The translations under genes and the position numbers were made by a program. DNA of 64,000 nt from Bacteroidota bacterium. Lineage in GTDB: Bacteria; Bacteroidota; Bacteroidia; NS11-12g; UBA9320. Position 1 is the first letter of the stretch. The number at the start of each line of letters is the position of its first letter. Where the stretch lies: assembly GCA_947468275.1 (NCBI GenBank), contig CANIKO010000008.1:1-64000 (forward strand), in the 5' to 3' direction. The notes under the pieces are model-generated. The model saw nothing but the letters and a program-made list of their open reading frames with translations, was not told the origin of the DNA and ran no database searches. Below are positions 18,801-27,944 of this stretch, one piece after another.

Positions 18801-20099
18801 ATTTCCAGTAAAAACAACATCACCATTGGTAGCAAGTTGCATACTTTGAATTATGGTACCCCAGCTATTTGATTTACCAAAATATGTCGAATAAATTAGT
18901 TTCTTAAAATCTGTAGAAAATTTAGTTATAAACCCCCGATACCCGCTACCTGAACCACCTGTTTTATCATAGGCCCCTGAAGTAATTGGGTAATCATTGG
19001 AATAAGTAAAACCTGATATTACAGGTTCTTTTTGAGCATTGACAGATACGGATAATATATACTCATAACTACTTCCTCCTATATAGGTAAACATAAGCAG
19101 CGAATCGGCGTTTAAAGACATTTTTGCTAAAAATCCTTCGTAGTTAAATGTTGAGCCCATCGAAGTATCATACGTTCCAACTTTTGTCGGAAATGCTTCT
19201 GTGGTCATTCCAACTGCATAAACATAATTATCCTTATCAATATCCATGTCTAACAAATAGGTAAACCCCCAACCACTGCCACTAATTATCTTACCATAAA
19301 AATAAGTACTCCAATCCAACATCATTGGGTCAATGATGAGGGTTGCATTGGCTAATAATTGAGAATTGCAATGATAAGTCAGCGTATTACCTTGAACCAC
19401 ATAATTTATGTCTACAGGCACTTTTCCTGTAGGGGTCATTTGCCAAGAAATTGGCTTGCTTTCTTTTATTTTATTGCCCCAAGGTGTTATTAGTGTTAAA
19501 TTACCTTTTTTATCGGTTTTAAGATTTTTTAACCCATTATATTTTAATTTTATATTCGAATAATCGCCACCAGGATTCACAATAAAATCATATTTTAAGG
19601 TTTGCTTTTTATCCAAATAAAATACTAAATCTATATTTTCATAAATATTTTTATAAGTCAATTTACCAAAATCTTCTAATTCAATTGACACATCACTTGT
19701 GGCCTTATATTGATTAAATCGTGAAGGAAATTGCTCGCTAGCAATAGTGACAATTTCGGGATTCATATTTTCAAAACTCATTTCCCAAACTGAAAAAGCG
19801 ATGCTTCCCAATTCAGTTCTACTTTTCATTTTTTGTTTTCCTTGCTTTCGCAATCCAAATTGAACCTTGTTTTTATAAAAAGCAATTGAAGTTTGCCCAC
19901 TTGTCATCCGATATAAAATGTCTTTATCGTATTGTCCTGAATTTTCCCTAAAAACAGGTTTACCAATTTCAGAAGAAACTTTCGAGCTTATATCGCCTGT
20001 AATTACTGGATTAGAAACAGTTTGGCTATTTGAAAAAAAAGAAATTGTTAAAAAAAATAGAACAAGAATACGTTTTGTCATGCTTAAATAAGAAGTCAA
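15843..20099 (-). CDS. Giant secreted protein with SBBP propeller, Ig-like modules and gliding-associated C-terminal domain
   Basis: A 1418-residue exported protein (signal peptide to about residue 25, ending FFSNSQ). Residues 45-260 form the N-terminal domain usual before SBBP repeats (FRENSGQYDKDILYR). Residues 270-770 hold repeated KLIYSTYFGGTGDD-like units, the SBBP beta-propeller signature. About eight Ig/PKD-like modules of roughly 75 residues follow, several opening LGKDSVYCN or similar. The last 90 residues (IPTSFSPNGDMINDEFVP, WDGMYHGKVMQDGNYIY) are the gliding-motility-associated type B sorting domain, so it is a predicted T9SS substrate. Role inferred as adhesin or surface filament. 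Confidence 0.93.
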   Translation of the reverse strand: MTSYLSMTKRILVLFFLTISFFSNSQTVSNPVITGDISSKVSSEIGKPVFRENSGQYDKDILYRMTSGQTSIAFYKNKVQFGLRKQGKQKMKSRTELGSIAFSVWEMSFENMNPEIVTIASEQFPSRFNQYKATSDVSIELEDFGKLTYKNIYENIDLVFYLDKKQTLKYDFIVNPGGDYSNIKLKYNGLKNLKTDKKGNLTLITPWGNKIKESKPISWQMTPTGKVPVDINYVVQGNTLTYHCNSQLLANATLIIDPMMLDWSTYFYGKIISGSGWGFTYLLDMDIDKDNYVYAVGMTTEAFPTKVGTYDTSMGSTFNYEGFLAKMSLNADSLLMFTYIGGSSYEYILSVSVNAQKEPVISGFTYSNDYPITSGAYDKTGGSGSGYRGFITKFSTDFKKLIYSTYFGKSNSWGTIIQSMQLATNGDVVFTGNTSAQDFPTTAGCMQSTYGGGANDAFLTRLSSDGSKLIYSTYFGGTGDDKAADLSVNAAEDVYLVGSTSNSNFPLTTGAQGPFKYTNSDAMDGFVARIQKDGKKLLWSKMMGGSGLDYFEGLYVNSNDELYIGGFSNSSNFYTTSGVVQPANAGGYDHVIVKMNKAGTNVYYSTYLGGGSDDYFYVGWFWNSNIRICANVKDEAIIGGATKSTNYPVTSDALQKTNKAKGNTWATNLAITKLNYDGTKILYGTYFGGSYYEYPTVLKVKKISCMSSILYGGITLSSDYPTTKGVFHEKGKTGSSWYYQGFMSRFRDTLYTEPIGFKDNFIECDLAYEILDAKNRGAQYLWSDGSKRQTLIIQDTGTFWVRATYGCDTVSDTIKIKLQYSPQLNLTPDTTICNNTSGLILDAKNDTILRKYLWSTKDTTQTIVVKKPGLFFVTVSTPNCGSVTDSTVIKFLKKPRLSNIKDSLFCDKINWLVKTDSLGPGTSYYWSTADTGLFTNITKVGNYSLKVKNYCGDDSVKFKTMLLNTPVVNLPKDTTVCDLFALHYKVGKPNNAEYYFWYDPINKVGYGIKDTFTITAPGLWGISVKNGCGTAIDSMKVSQRLSPKLNLGKDSVYCNSINKLIKVGLAGNDEFYTWNTTNTTNSQSITKVGIYWAKIKNICGEVLDSIVFTQKNSLKIDLGNDSVFCNSVSKSLDITQPDIDAVYKWNDGSGNKTYTSTKPEKVWASITNFCGTVKDSVYFTMITTPTANLGKDYIFCDNVSPVSLMVGKTANAETFLWSDSKNTTLNSFSTAGKHWVKITNKCGTASDTMMISVVISPTVTIGPDTALCGYFNLPLDAGNPGLAYYWEPTGETTQSIVANKQVIYKVTVTDANGCFGKDDMRVKDDCKSKWFIPTSFSPNGDMINDEFVPILINCENYSLRIYSTWGEKLFETSDPYAKWDGMYHGKVMQDGNYIYTINFKSSEDKKFYNINGGLLLLK

Positions 20100-20225
20100 A
20101 TATAACTATATAGACTACACAAACATTTAAACGTTGCATTTAAGTTTCATTTTTTGCGCAAATATGATAAATTGACAATTCAATTTTTGTTGATATCAAA
20201 ATAATCTTTAATTTGTAATGTAATA

Positions 20226-20576
20226 ATGGACATTGAACTATACCGTAATTATTGCCTTGCAAAACTTGGAGTTACAGAAGAATTCCCATTTGACAAAAGA
20301 ATACTTGTATTCAAGGTAGGTAGAAAAATTTTTTCACTTATGGATATAGAATCTTTTGACTCGATAAATCTTAAATGTGACCCTGAAAAAGCTATTCAAT
20401 TGCGGGAGCATCATTCTGGTGTAATTCCAGGTTATCATATGAACAAAAGACATTGGAATACTGTGAGCTGTGATGGCTCAATTGCTGATAAATTAATACT
20501 TGAATGGACCAACGATTCCTATAATTTAGTTCTAAATTCGCTGCCGCTTAGAGTTAGGAAGGAGTTATTGGGTTAG
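20226..20576 (+). CDS. MmcQ/YjbR-family protein
   Basis: A 116-residue single-domain protein. Family features include the N-terminal YRNYCLAKLGVTEEFPFD, the central VFKVGRKIFSLMDIE, the middle segment VIPGYHMNKRHWNTV and the C-terminal SYNLVLNSLPLRVRKEL. Members have a small DNA-binding-like fold, but their biological role is poorly defined. It is divergent from the giant secreted gene across 126 bases. A TTAATTTG sequence at 20208-20215, 18 bases after TTTG at 20186-20189, is a possible promoter that would leave almost no leader. Confidence 0.88.
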   Translation: MDIELYRNYCLAKLGVTEEFPFDKRILVFKVGRKIFSLMDIESFDSINLKCDPEKAIQLREHHSGVIPGYHMNKRHWNTVSCDGSIADKLILEWTNDSYNLVLNSLPLRVRKELLG

Positions 20577-20620
20577 TAGGTTATTGGGCTAATAGTTATT
20601 GGTTATTTTAAAAAAATATT

Positions 20621-20998
20621 ATGAATTCATTTGAAGAATTGGAGGGTTGGAAAGAATGCCGACAATTAAAAATCTATATCTCAAAATTATCTAAAACGTT
20701 TTCATTGGATGAAAAATATAGATTAACAGATCAAATTATTAGAAGTTCAAGGTCTATAACAGCAAATATTGCAGAAGGTTTTGGACGATTTCATTTTCAG
20801 GAAAATATTCAATATTGCAGACAAGCAAGAGGTTCATTATTTGAAACCCTTGAGCATTTTTACACCGCATTTGATGAAAATTATATCGACGATAAAGTAG
20901 TTCTAGAATTTAAAGGTTTATTTGAAAAATGTTTAAAATTACTTAATGGATATATTGCTTATTTGTTAAAAGCTAAGTTAGGAAACAATAACAAATAA
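20621..20998 (+). CDS. Four-helix-bundle protein (23S rRNA intervening-sequence protein family)
   Basis: A 125-residue all-helical protein. The signature IRSSRSITANIAEGFGR near residues 46-65, followed by a helix rich in Arg (YCRQARGSLFETLEHF), identifies the TIGR02436-type bundle first noticed in proteins encoded by rRNA intervening sequences. In Bacteroidota, copies are common as free-standing genes, and the function is unknown. It lies 44 bases after the YjbR gene; spacers on both sides carry GGTTATTGGG-like short repeats. Confidence 0.9.
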   Translation: MNSFEELEGWKECRQLKIYISKLSKTFSLDEKYRLTDQIIRSSRSITANIAEGFGRFHFQENIQYCRQARGSLFETLEHFYTAFDENYIDDKVVLEFKGLFEKCLKLLNGYIAYLLKAKLGNNNK

Positions 20999-21030
20999 CT
21001 AAATAACCAATAACTCAATTATCAAAACCC

Positions 21031-22602
21031 ATGATTAACATCCAATTTCAAAACATAAACAACCAATTTAATACTCGGGTAAGAAGAACTCCCGGTAATT
21101 TAATACCATTTCTTTTACTAATTATTTGTGCCTTTATTTTCACAAAACTCTATCAAGGATATGAGGGAGATTTTAGGCCCCAAGGTATTCATTTTTGGGC
21201 ACAAGCGGATAGGTTCAGTATTGCCAGAAATTATTACGATAATGGTTTAAATCTATTTGAGCCTCAAACCAATTACCTTGAATTTAGTGATGGAAAAACC
21301 GGTGTTGAATTTCCGGCAGTTCAATATTTAACTGCTTTAATTGCGAAGCCTTTTGGTGCTAGAGATAATTTATTCTTAATTTATAGAACTCTGTGTTTCA
21401 TTTTTTTAAGTCTCGGCGCTTTCTTTTTGTTAAAAACAGTAAAAATGCACGGTGGCAATGGGTTTCAACAAATATTGATTCCTGTATTTTTCATTCTTTC
21501 ACCAGTATTACTTTTTTATGGTTTTAATCTTTTACCCGATGTTCCAGCCTTTTCATTGATTTTAGTAAGCTATTATTACTTTGAAAAGTTTAGAATAAAG
21601 CTAAGTAACAATGCCATATACTATTCACTGATTTGGGGCTGTGCCGCTGCTTTGCTAAAACTTACTTCTGCCATTTTTCCAGTAGCATTTATCACTTGGT
21701 TCTTAGTAGAGGCCCTTTTTATCGACAAACAAATTACGCGAAACAAAATTATAAAGGTTCTAGCTGGATTTTTTTTAAGTTTTAGTCTGTGTATTGGCAT
21801 CAATTATTATTTCACGGTTAGAGCGAATGCCGTTTACCAATCGTCGGTTTTTTTAAGTATGTCAAGACACATTAATCAATGGACTGATTTTAGTGATATA
21901 TGGGAAAACGTGGTTTGCTGGCATCGTGAATATTTCCGAGAAACCCAATATTGGGTAATTTTGGTCGCTTTTATTGTGTCGGTAAATTCGAAGTTCAGAC
22001 AAAAAGGGGTTTTACTATTTAAAGGTATTTTGCTACTTGGCTTTATTTGCTTTGTTCTGCTTATGGGCAAACAACTGATCAATCATGATTATTACGCCAT
22101 TTGCACCATTATTCCGGTTATAATTATGTTGAGTTTGGATGGACTTATGTTACTATCACAGGGGTGCTTCGGAGGAATTATACTTTTTTATATTGTTTAC
22201 AATTTGGCACCACTTAGCCTTAATCAATCCTATAAACGCCAAGCTGAGGTATATAATTTACCTTGTCGTGAAATTTGGGATTACCGAGGTTATATGGTGG
22301 AAGGAGCCAATTGGTTGGAAAATAAACATATCCCAAAAACTGAAAAAATATTTGTGCTTTACGATTATCCTCTAAATACTCCTTTGGTATATTTAGACAG
22401 AAAGGGAATGGTAATTGACCATTATAAAATGAAAGATAGAACCTTAGTTGACCGTTGGTTTAACCTACACCAACCTAATTACCTGATAATTCCTTTACCT
22501 TGGAAACCTTGCCTTTATGAAGATCAACCCGATATGGCTAAACGCTTGGAATTACTTTATGAAGGAAAACAGGTTTTGGTTTATAAATACAATTGGAATT
22601 AA
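21031..22602 (+). CDS. Integral membrane glycosyltransferase, PMT/ArnT-like (GT39/GT83 type)
   Basis: A 523-residue protein with roughly ten to twelve transmembrane helices. After the first helix there is a loop with HFWAQADRFSIARNYY and GKTGVEFPAVQYL, which resembles the acidic catalytic loop of polyprenyl-phosphate sugar transferases. The C-terminal 130 residues are soluble and likely periplasmic. It probably moves a sugar from a lipid carrier to lipid, glycan or protein; the acceptor is unknown. Its stop overlaps the convergent methyltransferase stop by four bases. Confidence 0.8.
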   Translation: MINIQFQNINNQFNTRVRRTPGNLIPFLLLIICAFIFTKLYQGYEGDFRPQGIHFWAQADRFSIARNYYDNGLNLFEPQTNYLEFSDGKTGVEFPAVQYLTALIAKPFGARDNLFLIYRTLCFIFLSLGAFFLLKTVKMHGGNGFQQILIPVFFILSPVLLFYGFNLLPDVPAFSLILVSYYYFEKFRIKLSNNAIYYSLIWGCAAALLKLTSAIFPVAFITWFLVEALFIDKQITRNKIIKVLAGFFLSFSLCIGINYYFTVRANAVYQSSVFLSMSRHINQWTDFSDIWENVVCWHREYFRETQYWVILVAFIVSVNSKFRQKGVLLFKGILLLGFICFVLLMGKQLINHDYYAICTIIPVIIMLSLDGLMLLSQGCFGGIILFYIVYNLAPLSLNQSYKRQAEVYNLPCREIWDYRGYMVEGANWLENKHIPKTEKIFVLYDYPLNTPLVYLDRKGMVIDHYKMKDRTLVDRWFNLHQPNYLIIPLPWKPCLYEDQPDMAKRLELLYEGKQVLVYKYNWN

Positions 22603-23732
22603 TATCGGTTGACCGCTTGCAACTCCGCTATAAATAAATTATCGGCTTTTTTTCCATAACCATATACCATTTCAGCTGAAATAACCTTTACGAGGCCTGA
22701 ATCTTCTAATTCTTTTAAAACTCCGTAATTTTCTTTTTCAAAAACAGAACAGGTGATGTAATACAATTTGCCACCATGCTTTAAAAATCGCAATGTATTT
22801 TTAACAATATTAACCTGGCGTACAACCATTTCATCAATTTTTTCGGGGTTAAAAAAGGTTAAATTTTCCGGTTCCCGACCCCATGTACCTGATCCACTGC
22901 AAGGCACATCAGCTATTATCACATCAAAGGAATCTCTTCCGATAATTTCGCCACTAAAATTAATTTTCTCAGGTTTCTTATTTAAATCGGATGTTGCAAT
23001 TTTTGGAACGGGTAATCGGTTTTGCTTAAACCTAGTTTTTAAATTTTCAAGTATAGTAGGCCTTACATCCGAAACAAAAAGCTTGGCACTTTTAAACATT
23101 TCAGATATAAAAAGTGACTTACCGCCTGCCCCACTGCAACAATCCCAAACCTTCATTCCATCTTTAACCACAATTTTAGAACTTACAACTTGCGATGATA
23201 AATCCTGCACCTCAATAGGAAATACATCTGGCTGAATAACCGTGTTATTTTTCATCCCAAATGCTATATACTTTTCATTAATGTTGCTTTCTTCAAAAAT
23301 TTCAGATAAATATTTCTCTTTAAATTTTAAAGCATTTGAATGATTTACCCTTACCCAAACTAACGGCTGCACTTGCAAACTTGAGTAATATTCATCTGAT
23401 TGTAAATCACTAATTAAATAGTTTGAAAACGGATATTCAAAGGTGATATCCATTTCTAACTGTTCCAATTCTACATAAAAGGATTTCAATAATTCATCCG
23501 CATCATTAGTGTTGGGCAGTAAAAAAAGTTCCTCTATAGGTATCTGTTTCCATGAGGGACCAAGTCGGTATATACTATAAATTATTTCTCTTAAAATCCT
23601 ACGATCCTTGGAACCTAACGCAGTATTAAATTTACAATATTTCTTAAAGAAATAGTGAAACGGTAAATTACCATCATACGTGGTTATGAGGGTTTTGAAA
23701 TGATTAAAAATAAAGGTTTGTCTTGAATTCAT
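22599..23732 (-). CDS. RsmB/RsmF-like rRNA (cytosine-C5) methyltransferase
   Basis: A 377-residue NOL1/NOP2/Sun-type enzyme. The AdoMet site is WDCCSGAGGKSLFISE. The two catalytic cysteines appear in ADVPCSGSGTWGREPE and ITCSVFEKENYGVL. The N-terminal 130 residues (KDRRILREIIYSIYRLGPSW) resemble the NusB-like helper region of RsmB. The substrate is probably 16S rRNA m5C, but the exact position cannot be decided. A perfect 12-bp terminator hairpin lies 32 bases upstream of its ATG and belongs to the preceding operon. Confidence 0.9.
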   Translation of the reverse strand: MNSRQTFIFNHFKTLITTYDGNLPFHYFFKKYCKFNTALGSKDRRILREIIYSIYRLGPSWKQIPIEELFLLPNTNDADELLKSFYVELEQLEMDITFEYPFSNYLISDLQSDEYYSSLQVQPLVWVRVNHSNALKFKEKYLSEIFEESNINEKYIAFGMKNNTVIQPDVFPIEVQDLSSQVVSSKIVVKDGMKVWDCCSGAGGKSLFISEMFKSAKLFVSDVRPTILENLKTRFKQNRLPVPKIATSDLNKKPEKINFSGEIIGRDSFDVIIADVPCSGSGTWGREPENLTFFNPEKIDEMVVRQVNIVKNTLRFLKHGGKLYYITCSVFEKENYGVLKELEDSGLVKVISAEMVYGYGKKADNLFIAELQAVNRY

Positions 23733-23763
23733 CTTATGTTATTTCGCCATTAAATCTAAAAAA

Positions 23764-23798
23764 ACAAAATCCCACTAAAATGCATTGTGGGATTTTGT
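23764..23798 (-). terminator. Rho-independent terminator after the guaA/PBP1 operon
   Basis: Arms ACAAAATCCCAC (23764-23775) and GTGGGATTTTGT (23787-23798) are perfectly complementary over 12 bases with an 11-base loop. On the minus strand the hairpin is followed by a T-rich run (TTTTTTT). It sits 24 bases beyond the stop of the PBP1-like gene. Confidence 0.9.
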
Positions 23799-23821
23799 GC
23801 CTTCATTATTTTTGGCATTTT

Positions 23822-25003
23822 TCAGTATTTTATTTCTTCTAAAAATTCAGTATCAGATATTTTCAGAATAAATAATCCTTTGTTCTGATTACAATGAGGA
23901 TCTTTTTTAAATAAAAATTTTGTAGCGTAATACTGGTGAATATCACCTGTAAAATCATTGGCTCTAAATCGATCATACTTCAAAAATATTTCTGAAATAA
24001 AACTGGCTTGATCATGACCAATTACTGAATACCGACTTGGATTAAGATTACTTATTAATCTGTAATTGGATTTAAAATCTCTCATCACAATTGCACTATC
24101 CAAAGGGTTTGTAAAATCTGAAGATATTATTTTCATTTCATACTTTTTACGTTTCACCTCCGGAATAGATTTTAATATTAAAGGTTTATAATCGCCGACA
24201 ATTTCAAAAAGTGCCTTTTGTTTGTCTAAAAAGATGGTTAAGGTTTTAACTGTTTTTGGATTTTCGCTGCTATGGTATACGATATACTCTTTCCATTTTG
24301 GTAAAAAATTACTGTCGGCCATTGATATTTCTTCAGAAGTAATAACCCTATAATCAATATTTTTTTTTGTTTCTAATAATTTAACGAGTTCAGGACCAAA
24401 TCCTTTTGCCCAATCCGCATCATTTTTTATTATCAGTATAATCTTGTTGGGATTTGTTTTACGGTAATAATCATAAAAAAACTCAGCCTTTGTTCGCTGT
24501 GCCGGTGCGGCATTAAAAAAAAGCGGATTATTTGGATAAAGACTATCAGCTGCGGTAAATGGCGAAAATACGGGTATCTGATATTTACATGAAAAATGGT
24601 TGATTATATATAGATGCTCATGCAATATGGGCGCTATTATCAAATCCATTTTCTTCATTTCAGGCTTTTCTAATATGGCTTTGGTTTTAGCCGTATCATG
24701 TTCATTATCGTATAAATAAACTTTTATTTTTAAACCCTGCGATTCGAATTCTTTTAAACCTAAATAGAATCCTTGATAGTAATCAAGCATTATATTTGTC
24801 CTGTTCACGTTTGGCCCATTATAATTATAGAGGTGTAAAGGTAAAATCATGGCAACTCTATAACTGCTGTCGCTCTTAATTTTAAATGCACTGCTCTCGG
24901 GAATTGAATTAACAAACCCTAAAACAAATAACAGAACTTTTAAAAATAGTCCTTTATTCCCACTCAATAGTGGCCGGTGGTTTTGAGCTAATATCATATA
25001 CAA
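23822..25003 (-). CDS. Periplasmic-binding-protein type 1 (LivK-like) protein next to guaA
   Basis: A 393-residue exported protein with a hydrophobic signal segment ([18 protein letters not shown]). The mature part has the PBP1 fold: [33 protein letters not shown], a ligand region [12 protein letters not shown], and [15 protein letters not shown]. Such proteins bind amino acids for ABC transport, but no transporter genes are adjacent. My recollection is that relatives next to guaA in Bacteroidota often carry LysM repeats; none are seen here. The start lies 50 bases inside guaA. No later in-frame ATG would keep the signal segment, so the overlap seems real. Confidence 0.82.
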   Translation of the reverse strand: MYMILAQNHRPLLSGNKGLFLKVLLFVLGFVNSIPESSAFKIKSDSSYRVAMILPLHLYNYNGPNVNRTNIMLDYYQGFYLGLKEFESQGLKIKVYLYDNEHDTAKTKAILEKPEMKKMDLIIAPILHEHLYIINHFSCKYQIPVFSPFTAADSLYPNNPLFFNAAPAQRTKAEFFYDYYRKTNPNKIILIIKNDADWAKGFGPELVKLLETKKNIDYRVITSEEISMADSNFLPKWKEYIVYHSSENPKTVKTLTIFLDKQKALFEIVGDYKPLILKSIPEVKRKKYEMKIISSDFTNPLDSAIVMRDFKSNYRLISNLNPSRYSVIGHDQASFISEIFLKYDRFRANDFTGDIHQYYATKFLFKKDPHCNQNKGLFILKISDTEFLEEIKY

Positions 25004-26483
25004 CCCTATTTATTCCTTTTACTTTATTAATTATATCGCTAGAAGTTTTAACTAAAAAATCGCGGGGTAAATCAGCCCAATCGGCTGTCATTCCGTCCAC
25101 TGAAGTAACCGCTCTTAAGCAAATCACATGCTGGTAGGTTCTTTCGTCCCCCATTACTCCCACTGACCTTACGGGCAAAAAAATGGCCCCTGCCTGCCAA
25201 ACCTTGTCATATTGGCCAAATTCTTTAAGGTTTGTAGTAAAAATATGGTCGGCTTCTTGCAAAATAGCTACTTTCTCAGGAGTAATATCATCAATAATTC
25301 GTATAGCCAAACCAGGCCCTGGAAAAGGGTGACGCTGTAATATAGCGTCCGGCAAATTTAATGCTTTACCTACCCGTCTTACTTCATCCTTAAATAATGA
25401 ATTAATTGGTTCTAAAACCTTCAAATGCATTTTTTCAGGTAATCCCCCTACGTTATGATGTGACTTAATAGTAGCCGATGGCCCATTGATGCTTACCGAT
25501 TCGATTACATCCGGGTAAATAGTTCCCTGTCCTAGCCATTTTGCTCCTTCCACTTTTTTTGATTCTTCTTCAAAAACTTCTACAAATACCCGGCCAATGG
25601 CTTTGCGTTTTGTTTCAGGGTCTGATATTCCAGCTAGCTGTGATAAAAATTTATCACCAGCACGGATAGGCACGATATTAAAGCCTAAATGTTTATAGGC
25701 CTCTAATACATCCTCATATTCATTTTTGCGAAGCAATCCATTATCAATAAAAATACAAACTAATTGCTCGCCAATGGCGTCCTGTATAAGTTTGGCAGCT
25801 ACAGTGCTATCTACTCCACCAGATAAACCCATAATAACAACGTCTTTTCCCACTTTTTCTTTTATTGCATCAACCGTTGTATGAATAAAATTATCGGGTG
25901 TCCATGATTGAGAGCAACCACACACATCTACCACAAAGTTTTGAACTATGGTTTTACCTTCTTCGCTGTGCGTTACCTCAGGGTGAAACTGCAATCCGAA
26001 AATTGTTTTATCTTTAACTTTAAAGGCTGCTAAAGCCCCGTTTTCTGTTGTGGCATGAGGTTCAAAATCGGAAGGTAATTTTGTGATAGTATCGCCGTGA
26101 CTCATCCATACTACCGAAGTTTGCGATACATTGTTAAATAAAACCGAATTGCTGTGTTTGGCTAATGGAGACCTTCCATACTCGCGATGGGCCGAAGCAG
26201 AAACTTCGCCGCCAAAATTTTTAGCTAACCATTGGGCTCCATAGCATAATCCTAAAATAGGAATTTTTAACCCCAAAACATCCAAATCGGGAAACGGGGC
26301 ATCTTTATCATTTACCGAACAAGGGCTACCTGACAAAATTATGCCTTTGTACGAATCATCAATTACAGGAATTTTATTAAAGGGATGAATTTCGGAATAG
26401 ACATTTAACTCCCTGATTCTGCGTGCAATTAATTGTGTAAACTGTGAACCAAAATCAAGGATTAAAATTTTTTCTATCATCAT
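24954..26483 (-). CDS. guaA: GMP synthase (glutamine-hydrolysing)
   Basis: A 509-residue enzyme converting XMP to GMP. The class I amidotransferase half shows SGSPCSVND, the nucleophile region [15 protein letters not shown] and [15 protein letters not shown]. The ATP-pyrophosphatase half has [14 protein letters not shown], and the C-terminal dimerisation part ends [14 protein letters not shown]. All key residues are present and the length is normal. Start may be the first or second of two adjacent ATGs. A minus-strand TACTTTTG box lies just upstream. The last 50 bases also encode the start of the PBP1-like gene. Confidence 0.98.
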   Translation of the reverse strand: MMIEKILILDFGSQFTQLIARRIRELNVYSEIHPFNKIPVIDDSYKGIILSGSPCSVNDKDAPFPDLDVLGLKIPILGLCYGAQWLAKNFGGEVSASAHREYGRSPLAKHSNSVLFNNVSQTSVVWMSHGDTITKLPSDFEPHATTENGALAAFKVKDKTIFGLQFHPEVTHSEEGKTIVQNFVVDVCGCSQSWTPDNFIHTTVDAIKEKVGKDVVIMGLSGGVDSTVAAKLIQDAIGEQLVCIFIDNGLLRKNEYEDVLEAYKHLGFNIVPIRAGDKFLSQLAGISDPETKRKAIGRVFVEVFEEESKKVEGAKWLGQGTIYPDVIESVSINGPSATIKSHHNVGGLPEKMHLKVLEPINSLFKDEVRRVGKALNLPDAILQRHPFPGPGLAIRIIDDITPEKVAILQEADHIFTTNLKEFGQYDKVWQAGAIFLPVRSVGVMGDERTYQHVICLRAVTSVDGMTADWADLPRDFLVKTSSDIINKVKGINRVVYDISSKPPATIEWE

Positions 26484-26496
26484 TTATTAAGCGGGG

Positions 26497-26504
26497 CAAA
26501 AGTA
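26497..26504 (-). promoter_or_regulatory. Candidate -7 box for guaA
   Basis: On the minus strand TACTTTTG matches the TAnnTTTG consensus exactly and is followed by CCCCGC, leaving a leader of about ten bases to the guaA ATG. No matching -33 TTTG lies at the usual spacing. The 268-base spacer 26484-26751 otherwise holds AT-rich sequence in which I see no gene. Confidence 0.45.
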
Positions 26505-26751
26505 ATAAATATAAAAATGTGACGGGAGATTATTTGCACTTAAAAATATCTGTGTTTTGGAATTTTAGGCCAACAGGTATTTTATATTCAATTTCGATAT
26601 TTGATGATCGTTTAGTAGTAATAAATCGCTTACCAAAATAGTGTTCAAATGAAGAATCATAATTATTTTAAAAAAGAGAAAATTTTAATAAATAATCGAA
26701 TAAAATTTTAAAATAACAGTGAAGTTCTTGGGGTTTTAAATTAAACTAGCT

Positions 26752-27132
26752 TTAATTATAATTCTCTTTCCCCTCGCCTGTTTTTCTGGTAAAAGAGTCG
26801 TCTAAAATTGATGAATCACCAATGGCTTGAATACCCTTTGGATTATCTCCAAACTCATTTTGACCCGCATGACCGCTTTGAAATATAAGCCACAATCCAT
26901 ATAATGGAATGATTTGCCACCATCCGCTATTTCCTAAATCATGACACCTTTTGGCACCTTGAGCCCATAAAAACCATAACATTGGGATATATGCAAATAT
27001 TAATACAATAAAATTTAAACTCGATTCTAAAACCAAGTTAATTATCGCTGCGGCTATTACATAACAAATTAGACTCAAGCCGTATTCAGTTCTTCTAATG
27101 CGACCTTCAAATGAAAATGGTTTATTAAACAT
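26752..27132 (-). CDS. DUF805 membrane protein
   Basis: A 126-residue inner-membrane protein of the YhaH-like DUF805 family. The opening FSFEGRIRRTEYGLSLI is the family hallmark (FxGRxxRxEYW-like). Three or four transmembrane helices follow, with the family motif RCHDLGNSGWW near residue 77. The tail after GDNPKG is polar and unusually long. Its function is unknown in the family. It lies 24 bases downstream of the OmpR-type regulator and may be co-transcribed with it. Confidence 0.92.
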   Translation of the reverse strand: MFNKPFSFEGRIRRTEYGLSLICYVIAAAIINLVLESSLNFIVLIFAYIPMLWFLWAQGAKRCHDLGNSGWWQIIPLYGLWLIFQSGHAGQNEFGDNPKGIQAIGDSSILDDSFTRKTGEGKENYN

Positions 27133-27156
27133 GATATTTTTTTACTAATAAATCCT

Positions 27157-27855
27157 TTAAGACTCATTAAACTTATACCCAACACCTCTTAATGATTTGA
27201 AATGAATTGGGTTTCGGGGGTCTGTTTCAAAATATTTGCGGAACGCCAATACAAAATTATCAATGGTGCGGGTGGATGGATAAACGGAATAGCCCCAAAC
27301 AGTTTGCAATATTTTTTCACGGCTCACTACTTCGTTTTTATTTTCGATAAGCAGTTTTAAAAGTAGAGATTCTTTTTTGGTTAAGGTAAAGTGGCCATTA
27401 GGTCCTTTCGCTTCATAACTGTCAAAATTTATATAATTATCACCAAAGGTATATTCATTAAAGTTAGTTTTAACAGGGTTTACTTCATTACGGCTTAATA
27501 ATTTTTTTATTCTTAAAAGCAATTCCTCTAGGTTAAATGGCTTGGTCATATAATCATCACCACCCTTTTTCAATCCTAATATACGGTCTTCAGCGGTACC
27601 TTTGGCTGAAAGAAAAAGTATTGGAATTTTAGTATCATTCAATCGTATACTTTCAGCCACACCAATTCCATCAATGCTAGGAACCATAATATCTAAAATA
27701 GCCAAATCAAATTTCTCTTCTTTAAACCTAGCAATGGCTAACTGTCCGTCGCCAACAACAACGGGATTATAACCTTCCATTTCAAGATTTAATTTTAAAG
27801 TTTCAGCTAGGTGTTTTTCGTCTTCAAGCAGCAGGATTCTTTTTTTCATTTTCAT
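27157..27855 (-). CDS. OmpR/PhoB-family response regulator
   Basis: A 232-residue regulator. The receiver domain has the acidic pair in LLEDEKHLAET, a phospho-Asp in LAILDIMVPSIDG and the lysine in DDYMTKPFNLEE. The C-terminal winged helix shows LTKKESLLLKLLIEN and VWGYSVYPSTRTIDNFV. It resembles RprY-type regulators of Bacteroidota. It sits after its kinase gene with an 89-base spacer that has its own possible promoter, so regulator levels may be set separately from kinase levels. Confidence 0.96.
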   Translation of the reverse strand: MKMKKRILLLEDEKHLAETLKLNLEMEGYNPVVVGDGQLAIARFKEEKFDLAILDIMVPSIDGIGVAESIRLNDTKIPILFLSAKGTAEDRILGLKKGGDDYMTKPFNLEELLLRIKKLLSRNEVNPVKTNFNEYTFGDNYINFDSYEAKGPNGHFTLTKKESLLLKLLIENKNEVVSREKILQTVWGYSVYPSTRTIDNFVLAFRKYFETDPRNPIHFKSLRGVGYKFNES

Positions 27856-27880
27856 TTAATTTAAAATTTGACCGACCTTA

Positions 27881-27910
27881 CAAATATGATGTTAATAATT
27901 ACTTCGACAA
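27881..27910 (-). promoter_or_regulatory. Possible promoter inside the kinase-regulator spacer
   Basis: Minus-strand CATATTTG (27881-27888) matches TAnnTTTG at seven of eight positions, and TTG (27908-27910) lies 19 bases upstream, the usual spacing. It would give the OmpR-type regulator a private transcript with a leader of about 20 bases. Confidence 0.4.
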
Positions 27911-27944
27911 CTACCCTATCGTTTAATGATAATAAATTGACCTA

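Noticed and set aside
26444-26641. Plus-strand 65-codon frame over the start of guaA
   Set aside because: It overlaps guaA coding sequence and its promoter, has no recognisable motif and lacks a promoter.
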